Of a stretch of DNA of 64,000 nucleotides, positions 23,360 through 32,752 are shown piece by piece. The notes under the pieces are model-generated. The model did no database searches. It saw only the letters and a program-made list of their open reading frames with translations, and had not been told where the DNA came from. Position 1 is the first letter of the stretch; each line of letters starts with the position of its first letter. Source of the stretch: Streptomyces jeddahensis (GTDB taxonomy: Bacteria > Actinomycetota > Actinomycetes > Streptomycetales > Streptomycetaceae); the NCBI RefSeq assembly GCF_001642995.1, contig NZ_LOHS01000062.1:1-64000 (forward strand). Direction: 5' to 3'. The position numbers were made by a program, and so were the translations under genes.

Positions 23360-26300
23360 GCTCCTCTTCTTCCACCCGGCACCTGTCGCACCCCCAGGTA
23401 CGACAGGGGACCCGCGGTGCGTACCGACTGGTGCGTACCCCGCCGGTGCCGGTGGATCCCCCTCGTCTGGACGCACGACAACGCGCGGTGGTTGACCATC
23501 CGGGCGGTCCCCTGCTCGTCCTGGCGGGACCGGGCACGGGCAAGACCACCACACTGGTGGAGGCCGTCGCCGCGCGGATCGCGAAGGGCACCGACCCGGA
23601 GCGCATCCTGGTCCTGACCTTCAGCCGCAAGGCGGCCGTGGAGCTGCGCGACCGCATGGCGCTGCGCATCGGAGCCGCACGCGCCCCGCAGGCCACCACC
23701 TTCCATTCATTCTGCTACGCACTCGTCCGGGCTCATCAGGACGCCGAGATGTTCACCGAGCCGCTGCGGCTGCTCTCCGGACCCGAGCAGGACGTGACGG
23801 TGCGCGAGCTGCTGGCCGGCCAGGCTGCTCTCGCGCAGGAGGGCCTGGCCCACGTCCGGTGGCCGGACGAGCTGCGCGCGTGCCTGACCACGCGGGGTTT
23901 CGCCGACGAGGTGCGCGCCGTCCTGGCCCGCAGCCGCGAGCTCGGCCTGGGGCCGGACTCGCTGGCCGCCTTCGCGGCGCGCATCGGCCGCCCGGACTGG
24001 GGTGCCGCGGGCGCGTTCCTCGCCGAGTACCTCGACGTACTGGACATGCAGGGCGTCCTCGACTACGCGGAACTGGTGCACCGCGCGGTGCTGCTCGCCC
24101 GGAGGCCCGAGGTCGCCGACCAGCTGTCGGCGCGCTACGACGCGGTCTTCGTGGACGAGTACCAGGACACCGATGCCGCACAGGTACGGCTGCTGGTCGC
24201 GCTCGCCGGGAACGGCGGAGGGCCCTCTGCACGCGAGGGCGCACGCGCGCGTGGGACCACGGTGAGCCGGGCCGGCGCACCGGGAGCCGGCGCGACAGGA
24301 GGCGGCCGGACACTCGTCGCGTTCGGTGATCCGGACCAGTCGATCTACGCGTTCCGGGGTGCCGACGTGAACGGCATCCTGGACTTCCCGGAGACCTTCC
24401 GGCGCGCGGACGGCACACCCGCGCCCGTCGAGGTGCTGCGCACCTCCCGGCGCTCGGGTTCTGGACTGCTGGCGGCCACCCGGCTGCTCGCCCAGCGCAT
24501 GCCGCTGCCCCGCCTGCCCGCCGACAGGGTGCGCGCCCACCGCGACCTGGCCGCGGTACGGGACGGCGGCCGCGTCGAGGTCTACACGTATCCGACGCCC
24601 GGCACGGAGCTGGACAACATCGCGGACATCCTGCGCCGCGCACACCTGGAGGACGGCGTTCCCTGGGGCGACATGGCCGTCCTGGTGCGCGCCGGATCCC
24701 GCACGATCCCCTCGGTACGCCGGGCCCTGACCTCGGCGGGCGTCCCGCTCGACATCGACGGCGATGACCTCCCACTCCGCCATGAACCGGCCGTCGCACC
24801 GCTGCTCACCGCCCTCAGGGCGGCGGCGACGGCCGCGCTGGCGCCGGGGGAGCCCGGCACGCCCCAGGAGCCGCTCGACGGCGACGCAGCGGGGGGCTCG
24901 GCCGAGCCGAAGGCTCCGTCCGAGCCGGGCGCAGACGCCGGGGTGGCGGCGGGGGAGCCCGGCTCGCCCCAAGAGCCGCGTGACCGCGACGCACTGGAGC
25001 GCTCGGCCGAGCCCGAGACTCCGTCCGAGCCGGGAGCAGGGGCCGGGGAGGCCGGGATGGCGCCCGGTGCGCCTCCGCAGCCGCATGACGAGGCACCTGA
25101 GCGCTCGGCTGGGCACGCTCCTGAGCGCTCCGCCGGGTCCGAAGAACCGCCCGCGGCTGGGCGCGCGGGCGGACCCGCTCCTGTGCGCGTCGCCGGTCCC
25201 CCGCCTGAGCGTTCGGCCGGTCCCGGAGAACCGCCCGCGGCTGAGCGCTCTGCCGGTCCCGCTCCTGAGCGCTCGGCCGGGCAGCCCGAAGAACCGCCCG
25301 CGACGGGGGTAGACAGCGGGCCCGGCGAGCCTCTCGCGCCCGACGCAACCGACGCGCCCAGGCTCGGTGGAGCCGACGCGGCCACGCTCAGCGCCCCCGG
25401 CACCCGCTGGCTCGACACCGAGACCGCGCTCACCCTCCTCACCTCCCCCCTGGCCGGCATGGACGCCGCCGATCTGCGCCGCCTGGGGCGCGCCCTGCGG
25501 GAGGAGGAGCGGGCCGGCGGCAACCACGCGCCGCCGCCCTCCGACGAGCTGCTCGCGCGCGCCCTCGCGGAGCCCGAGCGGCTCGCCGCGCACGACCCGT
25601 CGTACGCGCGCGGCGCCCAGCGGCTGGGCGCCCTGCTGCGCACGGCGCGCGAGCTCCTCTCCGGCGGTGGCACCGCCGAAGAGGCCCTGTGGGAGCTGTG
25701 GGACGGCACTCCGTGGCCGCAGCGGCTGGAGCGGGCCGCACGCCGCGGCGGCGCCGCCGGACGCAACGCGGACCGCGACCTCGATGCCGTGTGCGCGCTG
25801 TTCGCGACGGCCGCGCGTGCCGAGGAGCGCACCGGCGGCCGCGGCGCCCTGAACTTCCTCGAGGAGATCGAGGCGCAGGACATCGCCGCCGACACGCTCA
25901 CGCGCAGGGCGGTACGGCCCGACGCCGTACGCCTCATGACCGCGCACCGCTCCAAGGGCCTCCAATGGCGTCTCGTCGTCGTCGCGGGCGTCCAGGAGGG
26001 CCTGTGGCCGGACCTGCGCCGCCGCGGCTCGCTCCTGGAGGCCGACCGCATCGGACGCGACGGCCTCGCAGAGCCGCTCACCCCGGGCGCGCTTCTGGCA
26101 GAGGAGCGCCGGCTGTTCTACGTGGCCGCCACGCGCGCGCGTGAACGCCTCGTCGTGACGGCCGTGAAGGCCCCCGCGGACGACGGCGACCAGCCCTCCC
26201 GCTTCCTCACCGAGCTCGGTGTCGAACCCAAGGACGTCACCGGCCGCCCCCGCCGCCCGCTGTCCGTCGCGGCCCTGGTCGCCGAGCTGCGCGCCACCAC

Positions 26301-27279
26301 CGTCGACCCGCGGGTCTCCGATGCGCTGCGCGAGGCGGCGGCCCGGCGCCTCGCCCGGCTCGCCGCACTCACCGACGCCGACGGCCGGCCCCTCGTACCG
26401 TCGGCGCACCCGTACCGCTGGTGGGGCATGTACGAGCCCACGGAGAGCAAGGTGCCGCTGCGGGACCGCGACAAGCCCGTCGTGCTCTCCGGAAGCGCCC
26501 TCGACCAGCTCGCCAACACCTGCGCCCTGCAGTGGTTCCTCGGCCGCGAGGTGAAGGCCGACGCACCCGCGACCGCCGCCCAGGGCTTCGGCAACGTCGT
26601 GCACGTCCTGGCCGACGAGGTCGCCTCCGGCCGCACCCCGGCCGACCTCGCCGTGCTCATGGAGCGCCTCGACTCGGTGTGGGACGCGCTCGCTTTCGAC
26701 GCACCTTGGAAGTCCGCGCAGGAGAAGGAGCACGCGCGCGTGGCGCTCGAACGCTTCCTCCAGTGGCATGTGACGGACCGCGGAGGCCGGGCCCCGGTCG
26801 CGACCGAACACGACTTCGACGTGACCCTTGAAGCGGGCCCTTACGAAGTACGCATCCGGGGCTCCATGGACCGCGTCGAACAGGACGCGGAAGGCCGCGC
26901 CTACGTCGTCGACTTCAAGACCGGCAAACAGGCACCCACCGGCGCCGAGGTCGCCCGCCACCCCCAGCTCGCCGTCTACCAGCTGGCCGTACGCGAGGGC
27001 GCCGTGGACGACGTCTTCGACGGCGCACGCCCCGAGCCGGGCGGCGCGGAACTCGTCCACCTGCGCCAGGGCGCCGCCAAGAAGGACGGCGGCGAGGCCC
27101 ACCCCAAGGTCCAGACCCAGGAGCCGCTCGCCGGCGACTGGGTCGGCGACCTGCTGGCCACCGCCGCAGGCAAGGTCCTCGACGAACGCTTCACGCCCAC
27201 CACTGGCCAGCACTGCACACACTGCGCGTTCCGCGCCTCGTGCAGCGCCCGCCCGGAGGGACGGCACGTGGTCGAGTGA
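23356..27279 (+). CDS. adnA: AdnA-type helicase-nuclease subunit
   Basis: A 1307-residue DNA motor-nuclease of the AdnAB complex, which resects double-strand breaks in actinobacteria in place of RecBCD. The N-terminal UvrD-like motor has Walker A AGPGTGKT near residue 58, VDEYQDTD near 267, GDPDQSIYAFRGAD, and later MTAHRSKGLQW and YVAATRARERL. Residues about 495-680 are a Pro/Glu/Ala insert rich in ERSAG. The C-terminal RecB-like nuclease has VDFKTGK (Asp1186) and QLAVYQLA, with Cys1056 and C1287/C1290/C1296 placed like the iron-sulfur staple of AddB-type nucleases. GTG 23356 is the conserved start. It is 124 bp upstream of adnB. Confidence 0.93.
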   Translation: MSSSSSTRHLSHPQVRQGTRGAYRLVRTPPVPVDPPRLDARQRAVVDHPGGPLLVLAGPGTGKTTTLVEAVAARIAKGTDPERILVLTFSRKAAVELRDRMALRIGAARAPQATTFHSFCYALVRAHQDAEMFTEPLRLLSGPEQDVTVRELLAGQAALAQEGLAHVRWPDELRACLTTRGFADEVRAVLARSRELGLGPDSLAAFAARIGRPDWGAAGAFLAEYLDVLDMQGVLDYAELVHRAVLLARRPEVADQLSARYDAVFVDEYQDTDAAQVRLLVALAGNGGGPSAREGARARGTTVSRAGAPGAGATGGGRTLVAFGDPDQSIYAFRGADVNGILDFPETFRRADGTPAPVEVLRTSRRSGSGLLAATRLLAQRMPLPRLPADRVRAHRDLAAVRDGGRVEVYTYPTPGTELDNIADILRRAHLEDGVPWGDMAVLVRAGSRTIPSVRRALTSAGVPLDIDGDDLPLRHEPAVAPLLTALRAAATAALAPGEPGTPQEPLDGDAAGGSAEPKAPSEPGADAGVAAGEPGSPQEPRDRDALERSAEPETPSEPGAGAGEAGMAPGAPPQPHDEAPERSAGHAPERSAGSEEPPAAGRAGGPAPVRVAGPPPERSAGPGEPPAAERSAGPAPERSAGQPEEPPATGVDSGPGEPLAPDATDAPRLGGADAATLSAPGTRWLDTETALTLLTSPLAGMDAADLRRLGRALREEERAGGNHAPPPSDELLARALAEPERLAAHDPSYARGAQRLGALLRTARELLSGGGTAEEALWELWDGTPWPQRLERAARRGGAAGRNADRDLDAVCALFATAARAEERTGGRGALNFLEEIEAQDIAADTLTRRAVRPDAVRLMTAHRSKGLQWRLVVVAGVQEGLWPDLRRRGSLLEADRIGRDGLAEPLTPGALLAEERRLFYVAATRARERLVVTAVKAPADDGDQPSRFLTELGVEPKDVTGRPRRPLSVAALVAELRATTVDPRVSDALREAAARRLARLAALTDADGRPLVPSAHPYRWWGMYEPTESKVPLRDRDKPVVLSGSALDQLANTCALQWFLGREVKADAPATAAQGFGNVVHVLADEVASGRTPADLAVLMERLDSVWDALAFDAPWKSAQEKEHARVALERFLQWHVTDRGGRAPVATEHDFDVTLEAGPYEVRIRGSMDRVEQDAEGRAYVVDFKTGKQAPTGAEVARHPQLAVYQLAVREGAVDDVFDGARPEPGGAELVHLRQGAAKKDGGEAHPKVQTQEPLAGDWVGDLLATAAGKVLDERFTPTTGQHCTHCAFRASCSARPEGRHVVE

Positions 27280-27390
27280 CGACATACCGTCACAGTCCGT
27301 CAGCGGAGTGACCAACCGCACCACACGTGCTGACCTGCGCTGATTCCATCAGCGGCGGCCGATGCGGCACCCGCTGTCAGCGGGCGCCGC

Positions 27391-27396
27391 TAGCCT
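27391..27396 (+). promoter_or_regulatory. candidate -10 box of adnB, leaderless
   Basis: TAGCCT ends seven bases before GTG 27404 and no Shine-Dalgarno sequence intervenes, suggesting that adnB also has its own leaderless transcript. Confidence 0.4.
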
Positions 27397-27403
27397 CTCT
27401 GAG

Positions 27404-30400
27404 GTGCCGGCCCGTATCACCGACCCCGAGCAGCTCAAGGAGCTCCTCGGCATTCCGTTCACCCCGGAGCAGACGGCGTGCATCACCGCACCGCCCGCTC
27501 CGCAGGTGATCGTGGCCGGAGCCGGATCGGGCAAGACGACCGTGATGGCGGCACGCGTGGTGTGGCTCGTCGGCACCGGACAGGTCGCCCCCGAGCAGGT
27601 CCTCGGCCTCACCTTCACCAACAAGGCCGCGGGTGAGCTCGCCGAGCGCGTACGGAAAGCGCTGGTCAAGGCAGGGGTCACCGACCCCGATGTGATCGAC
27701 CCGGACAATCCGCCGGGCGAACCCGTCATCTCCACGTACCACGCCTTCGCGGGCCGCCTGCTGACCGACCACGGGCTGCGCATCGGCGTCGAGCCGACGG
27801 CCCGGCTGCTGGCCGACGCCACCCGCTTCCAGCTCGCCGCACGCGTACTGCGCGAGGCCCCGGGCCCCTATCCGGCACTGACCCGCTCCTTCTCGCACCT
27901 GATCAGGGATCTGCTGGCGCTCGACGCGGAGCTCGCCGAGCACCTCGTACGCCCCGAGGAGCTCCGGGCGTACGACACCGAACTGCTGAACACCCTGCAG
28001 CGCGCCAAGCTCACCAACGCCGACCTGCGGAAAGTGCCCGAGGCGGCCGAGGCCCGCCGGGAACTGGCCGAGCTCGTGGTGCGCTACCGCGCGGCCAAGC
28101 GCGACCGCGACCTGCTCGACTTCGGCGACCAGATCGCCCTCTCCGCGACGCTCGCCCGCAGCCGGCCCGAGGTCGGCGCGATCCTGCGCGACGAGTTCCG
28201 CGTCGTGCTGCTCGACGAGTACCAGGACACATCCGTCGCCCAGCGCATCCTGCTGGCCGGACTCTTCGGCGGCGGCACCGGCCACCCCGTGACCGCCGTC
28301 GGCGACCCCTGCCAGGCGATCTACGGCTGGCGCGGCGCCTCCGTCGCCAACCTCGACGACTTCCCCGAGCACTTCCCCGGCGCCGACGGACGCCCCGCTG
28401 CCCGCTTCGCGCTGAGCGAGAACCGCCGCAGCGGCGGCCGTCTCCTCGACCTCGCCAACGGCCTCGCCGAGCCGCTGCGCGCGATGCACGCGGGCGTGGA
28501 GGCCCTGCGGCCCGCGCCCGGCGCCGAACGCGACGGCATCGTGCGCTGCGCCCTGCTGCGCACCCACGCCGAGGAGATCGACTGGCTCGCGGACTCCGTC
28601 GCCCACCTCGTAGACACCGGCACAGCCCCCGGCGAGATCGCCGTGCTGTGCCGCACGGCCGCCGACTTCGCCGAGATCCAGGGCGCCCTCGTCGCACGCG
28701 ACATCCCCGTCGAGGTCGTGGGCCTGTCCGGACTGCTGCACCTGCCCGAGGTCGCCGACCTTGTCGCCGTCTGCGAAGTCCTCCAGGACCCGGGCGCCAA
28801 CGCCTCCCTCGTACGGCTGCTGACCGGCCCCCGCTGGCGCATCGGCCCCCGCGACCTCGCCCTCCTGGGCCGCCGGGCCCGCCTCCTCGTCGCGCACGCA
28901 CGCGTGGCGGACGAGGACGACCCCGACCGCCGGCTCGCCGAAGCCGTCGAGGGAGTCGACCCGGCCGAGGTCATATCGCTCGCCGACGCCCTCGACACGT
29001 TCCTGGAGACCCCCTTCGACGCGGACGGCGCGGCGGCGGACGACGACGGGCTGCCCTTCTCGGCCGACGCACGCGTGCGTTTCGCGCGCCTCGCCGCCGA
29101 ACTGCGCGACCTGCGCCGCTCCCTGTCCGACCCGCTCATGGACGTACTGCACCGCGTCCTGGCCGTCACCGGCCTCGAGATCGAACTGTCCGCGTCGCCC
29201 CACGCGCTGGCCGCCCGCCGCCGCGAGACCCTGTCGAACTTCCTGGACATCGCCGCGTCCTTCGCGGCCAGCGAGGGCGAGGCCGGTCTGCTGGCGTTCC
29301 TCGGCTTCCTGCGCACCGCCGCCGAGTACGAGAACGGCCTCGACAACGCCCTGCCCGGCGGCGAGAACACGGTCAAGGTGCTGACGGCGCACAAGTCCAA
29401 GGGCCTGGAATGGGACGTGGTGGCCGTCCCCGGCCTGGTCACCGGCACCTTCCCCAGCACCCAGGGCCGCGACAAGTGGACCGCACAGGGCAAGGTCCTG
29501 CCACACACCCTGCGCGGTGACGCGGCGACGCTGCCCGACGTCGAGGCATGGGACAAGGACGGCTTGAGGGCCTTCCACGAGGCGATGAAGGACCACCAGC
29601 GCACCGAGGAACTCCGCCTCGGCTACGTCACGTTCACCCGCCCCCGCTCCCTCCTGCTCGCCTCCGGCCACTGGTGGGGCCCGTCCCAGAAGAGGCCGCG
29701 CGGACCGTCGGACTTCCTGCAGGCCCTGCATGATCACTGCGCGGCAGGCCACGGCGAGATCGAAGCATGGGCCGACGCACCCGAGGAGGACGAGGAGAAC
29801 CCCGCCCTGCGGCAGACGGGCACCGACCAGGCCTGGCCGCTCCCGCTGGACGAGGCGGCAACGGCCCGCCGCCGCGCTGCTGCGGCGACCGTGCTGGCGC
29901 ACCTGGAGGAGCCTGCGGACCCCGTGGCGTACACAGGCACCACCGACGCCGCCCGCGCTCACGCCGAGTCGCACCCCTCGGCGTACGGCACCCCACACGC
30001 GTACGACGCCGCAGCCGCGCACAACGACCCGGACTGGCCCCCTCCGCCCGAGGACGACGAACCCCCGTACGAGGCGGGGGACTTCCCTGAGGACGTCGAG
30101 CCCCCGTACGACGGGGACTTCCCGGAGGACCTCCCCGAGGACCTCCTCGAAGACCTCCCTGCCGAGGACGCAGCCGACTGGGACTCCTGGACGCCCCAGC
30201 GTCCCACCGCCCCCGGCCGGCCAACCGACTCCCAAACCGCCCCCCACGCGCGCGTGCCGCACCAGTCGCCGTCCCCGGACGGCCGCCCGCACCCCGCCGC
30301 CGCAGACGCCGACGCCGACGCACTCACCCCCGAGGAAGCCCGCACCGTCGCCTCCTGGGACCGCGATCTGGACGCCCTCACGGGGGAACTCCTGCGTGCC

Positions 30401-31120
30401 CGGGAAGCCGTCAGCGACGTCCCCGTGCCGCCCTCGCTCACCGCATCGCAGCTGCTGCGCCTCGCCGCCGACCCGGACGGCTTCGCGCAGGAACTGGCAC
30501 GCCCCATGCCCCGCCCGCCCCAGCGCGGCGCGCGCCGCGGCACCCGCTTCCACGCCTGGCTGGAGACCCGCCTCGACGCGCTGCAACTGCCGATGCTCGA
30601 CCCGGAGGAGCTCCCCGGCAGCGACGCCGAGATCGCCGATGAACGCGACCTGGAGGCGCTCAAGGAGGCCTTCGAGCGCACCCCGTACGCGCACCGCACC
30701 CCGTACCGCGTCGAAGTACCCGTCCAGCTGGTCATCGCCGGCCGCGTCATCCGCGGCCGCATCGACGCCGTCTACAAGGACGGCGACGGCGACGACGCCA
30801 CGTACGAGATCATCGACTGGAAGACCGGCCGCACCCGCACGCGCGCGGGGGGCGACCCCGTCGCCGACCCGCTGCAGCTCGCGGTCTACCGCCTGGCCTG
30901 GGCCGAGCAGCAGGGCGTCCCGCCCGAATCCGTACGGGCCGCGTTCGTCCACGTACGCAGCGGGGAGACCGTCCGGCCCGACCGTCTTCCCGGCCGCCCC
31001 GAGCTGGAACGCCTCCTGCTGGCGCAGCCGGAGCCGCAGAACCCGGCACCCGGGCCTGCGCAGCCGCAGGGCGCGGCCGCCGAGGAACCGCCGGACCATC
31101 CCGCCCACGTGGGCCGATAA
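27404..31120 (+). CDS. adnB: AdnB-type helicase-nuclease subunit
   Basis: A 1238-residue partner of AdnA. Motor motifs are AGAGSGKT at residues 38-45, FTNKAAGEL, LLDEYQDTS, GDPCQAIYGWRGAS and LTAHKSKGLEWDVV. Near residues 880-980 lies a strongly acidic, Pro-rich linker (DLPEDLLEDLPAEDAADWD). The C-terminal nuclease domain has RIDAVYKDGDGDDATYEIID then WKTG (Asp1138, Lys1140) and QLAVYRLAW. No Cys cluster like that of AdnA is visible. GTG 27404 (VPARITDPEQLKELLG) is the standard start; the longer ATG frame from 27362 is unlikely. Together the subunits should load onto DNA ends, unwind and cut both strands to prepare recombination. Confidence 0.95.
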   Translation: MPARITDPEQLKELLGIPFTPEQTACITAPPAPQVIVAGAGSGKTTVMAARVVWLVGTGQVAPEQVLGLTFTNKAAGELAERVRKALVKAGVTDPDVIDPDNPPGEPVISTYHAFAGRLLTDHGLRIGVEPTARLLADATRFQLAARVLREAPGPYPALTRSFSHLIRDLLALDAELAEHLVRPEELRAYDTELLNTLQRAKLTNADLRKVPEAAEARRELAELVVRYRAAKRDRDLLDFGDQIALSATLARSRPEVGAILRDEFRVVLLDEYQDTSVAQRILLAGLFGGGTGHPVTAVGDPCQAIYGWRGASVANLDDFPEHFPGADGRPAARFALSENRRSGGRLLDLANGLAEPLRAMHAGVEALRPAPGAERDGIVRCALLRTHAEEIDWLADSVAHLVDTGTAPGEIAVLCRTAADFAEIQGALVARDIPVEVVGLSGLLHLPEVADLVAVCEVLQDPGANASLVRLLTGPRWRIGPRDLALLGRRARLLVAHARVADEDDPDRRLAEAVEGVDPAEVISLADALDTFLETPFDADGAAADDDGLPFSADARVRFARLAAELRDLRRSLSDPLMDVLHRVLAVTGLEIELSASPHALAARRRETLSNFLDIAASFAASEGEAGLLAFLGFLRTAAEYENGLDNALPGGENTVKVLTAHKSKGLEWDVVAVPGLVTGTFPSTQGRDKWTAQGKVLPHTLRGDAATLPDVEAWDKDGLRAFHEAMKDHQRTEELRLGYVTFTRPRSLLLASGHWWGPSQKRPRGPSDFLQALHDHCAAGHGEIEAWADAPEEDEENPALRQTGTDQAWPLPLDEAATARRRAAAATVLAHLEEPADPVAYTGTTDAARAHAESHPSAYGTPHAYDAAAAHNDPDWPPPPEDDEPPYEAGDFPEDVEPPYDGDFPEDLPEDLLEDLPAEDAADWDSWTPQRPTAPGRPTDSQTAPHARVPHQSPSPDGRPHPAAADADADALTPEEARTVASWDRDLDALTGELLRAREAVSDVPVPPSLTASQLLRLAADPDGFAQELARPMPRPPQRGARRGTRFHAWLETRLDALQLPMLDPEELPGSDAEIADERDLEALKEAFERTPYAHRTPYRVEVPVQLVIAGRVIRGRIDAVYKDGDGDDATYEIIDWKTGRTRTRAGGDPVADPLQLAVYRLAWAEQQGVPPESVRAAFVHVRSGETVRPDRLPGRPELERLLLAQPEPQNPAPGPAQPQGAAAEEPPDHPAHVGR

Positions 31121-31147
31121 CGTCGTGAGGCCGATAAGGTCGTGACC

Positions 31148-32560
31148 ATGAGCAAGCCCGTTGACAGTGCCGTCAGCGCCGTCCGCGCGTACGTCCAGCA
31201 CCACCGTGAGGCCTTCCTCGACGACCTCGCCGAGTGGCTGCGCATCCCGTCCGTGTCGGCCCAGCCCGACCACGCCGGCGATGTACGGCGCAGTGCCGAC
31301 TGGCTCGCCGCGAGGCTCAAGGAGACCGGCTTCCCGGTCGCCGAGATCTGGGACACCCCCGGCGCACCGGCCGTCTTCGCCGAATGGCCCTCGGACGACG
31401 CCGCAGCGCCCACCGTGCTGGTCTACGGCCACCACGACGTGCAGCCCGCCGCCCGCGAGGACGGCTGGGACACCGACCCCTTCGAGCCCGTCATCCGCGG
31501 AAACCGCCTCCACGCGCGCGGGGCCGCCGACGACAAGGGCCAGGTGTTCTTCCACACACTCGGCGTGCGCGCCCACCTCGCCGCCACCGGCCGCACCGCA
31601 CCCGCCGTCCACCTCAAGCTGCTCATCGAGGGCGAGGAGGAGTCCGGCTCCCCGCACTTCCGCGCCCTCGTCGAAGAGCACGCGGCCCGCCTCGCCGCCG
31701 ACGCGGTGATCGTCTCCGACACCGGCATGTGGTCCGAGACCACACCCACCGTGTGCACCGGCATGCGCGGCCTCACCGACTGCGAGATCCAGCTGAACGG
31801 CCCCGACCAGGACATCCACTCCGGCTCGTTCGGCGGCGCCGTACCGAACCCCGCCACCGCCGCCGCCCGCCTCGTCGCCGCGCTCCACGACGAGCACGCG
31901 CGCGTGGCCATCCCCGGCTTCTACGACGGCATCCAGGAACTCACCCCGCGCGAACGCGAACTCTTCGCCGAACTGCCCTTCGACGAAGAGCAGTGGCTGC
32001 GCACCGCCAAGTCGCACGCCACCCACGGCGAGGCCGGACACACCACACTCGAGCGCATCTGGGCCCGCCCCACCGCCGAGGTCAACGGCATCGGCGGCGG
32101 CTACCAGGGCCCCGGCGGCAAGACGATCATCCCGTCCTCAGCGATGCTGAAGCTCTCCTTCCGGCTGGTCGCGGGTCAGGACCCGGGCCACATCGAGAAG
32201 GCCGTACGCACCTGGGTCGCCCAACAGCTCCCCGCCGGCATCCGCCACGAGATCACCTTCGGCGGCGCCACGCGCCCGTGCCTCACACCCCTGGACCACC
32301 CCGCCCTCCAGTCCCTCGTACGCGCCATGGGGCGCGCGTTCGAGCAGAAGATCCTCTTCACTCGCGAGGGCGGCTCCGGACCGGCCGCCGACCTGCAGGA
32401 CGTGCTCGCCGCGCCCGTCCTCTTCCTCGGCATCTCCGTGCCATCGGACGGCTGGCACGCGCCCAACGAGAAAGTCGAACTCGACCTCCTCCTCAAAGGC
32501 GTGGAGACCTCCGCATACCTGTGGGCGGACCTCGCAGAGAACTGGCGCCATGCGGGCTGA
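31148..32560 (+). CDS. M20 family metallopeptidase (dipeptidase)
   Basis: A 470-residue cytosolic zinc dipeptidase of the M20/ArgE-CPG2 family. Metal and catalytic motifs are VLVYGHHDVQP (first His and Asp), RGAADDKGQ (bridging Asp), IEGEEESGS (catalytic Glu pair) and SDTGMW; DGWHAPNEK provides the last His. Length and motifs are complete. ATG 31148 was preferred to GTG 31142 because AAGG lies eight bases upstream; TAAGGT could instead be a -10. Just before it, a 16-bp sequence (GCCGATAACGTCGTGA) is imperfectly duplicated across the adnB stop. It is probably cotranscribed with adnB and followed by nudC. The substrate is unknown. Confidence 0.9.
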   Translation: MSKPVDSAVSAVRAYVQHHREAFLDDLAEWLRIPSVSAQPDHAGDVRRSADWLAARLKETGFPVAEIWDTPGAPAVFAEWPSDDAAAPTVLVYGHHDVQPAAREDGWDTDPFEPVIRGNRLHARGAADDKGQVFFHTLGVRAHLAATGRTAPAVHLKLLIEGEEESGSPHFRALVEEHAARLAADAVIVSDTGMWSETTPTVCTGMRGLTDCEIQLNGPDQDIHSGSFGGAVPNPATAAARLVAALHDEHARVAIPGFYDGIQELTPRERELFAELPFDEEQWLRTAKSHATHGEAGHTTLERIWARPTAEVNGIGGGYQGPGGKTIIPSSAMLKLSFRLVAGQDPGHIEKAVRTWVAQQLPAGIRHEITFGGATRPCLTPLDHPALQSLVRAMGRAFEQKILFTREGGSGPAADLQDVLAAPVLFLGISVPSDGWHAPNEKVELDLLLKGVETSAYLWADLAENWRHAG

Positions 32561-32752
32561 CCCTCCCGCGGACCGCCCCGCATACCGCCGAAGCCAACCC
32601 CCGCGCCCCCTGACGCAGGCCCAACCGGCCACGCCAGGCACACTGGGAGGACACTTCCGCACACCCACGGCCCATCGCACCCCGGCCCGCCGGACCTCCT
32701 GCTCAACCGCCGCGCAACACCACCCACACCACCGGGGGAGTTGGAAGCACCT

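Noticed and set aside
23707..27324. 1205-codon open frame on the minus strand
   Set aside because: Mirror of adnA, whose helicase and nuclease motifs are unambiguous.
27377..32041. 1554-codon open frame on the minus strand
   Set aside because: Antisense to adnB and the M20 peptidase, with Gly/Val/Arg-rich sequence typical of a mirrored frame.
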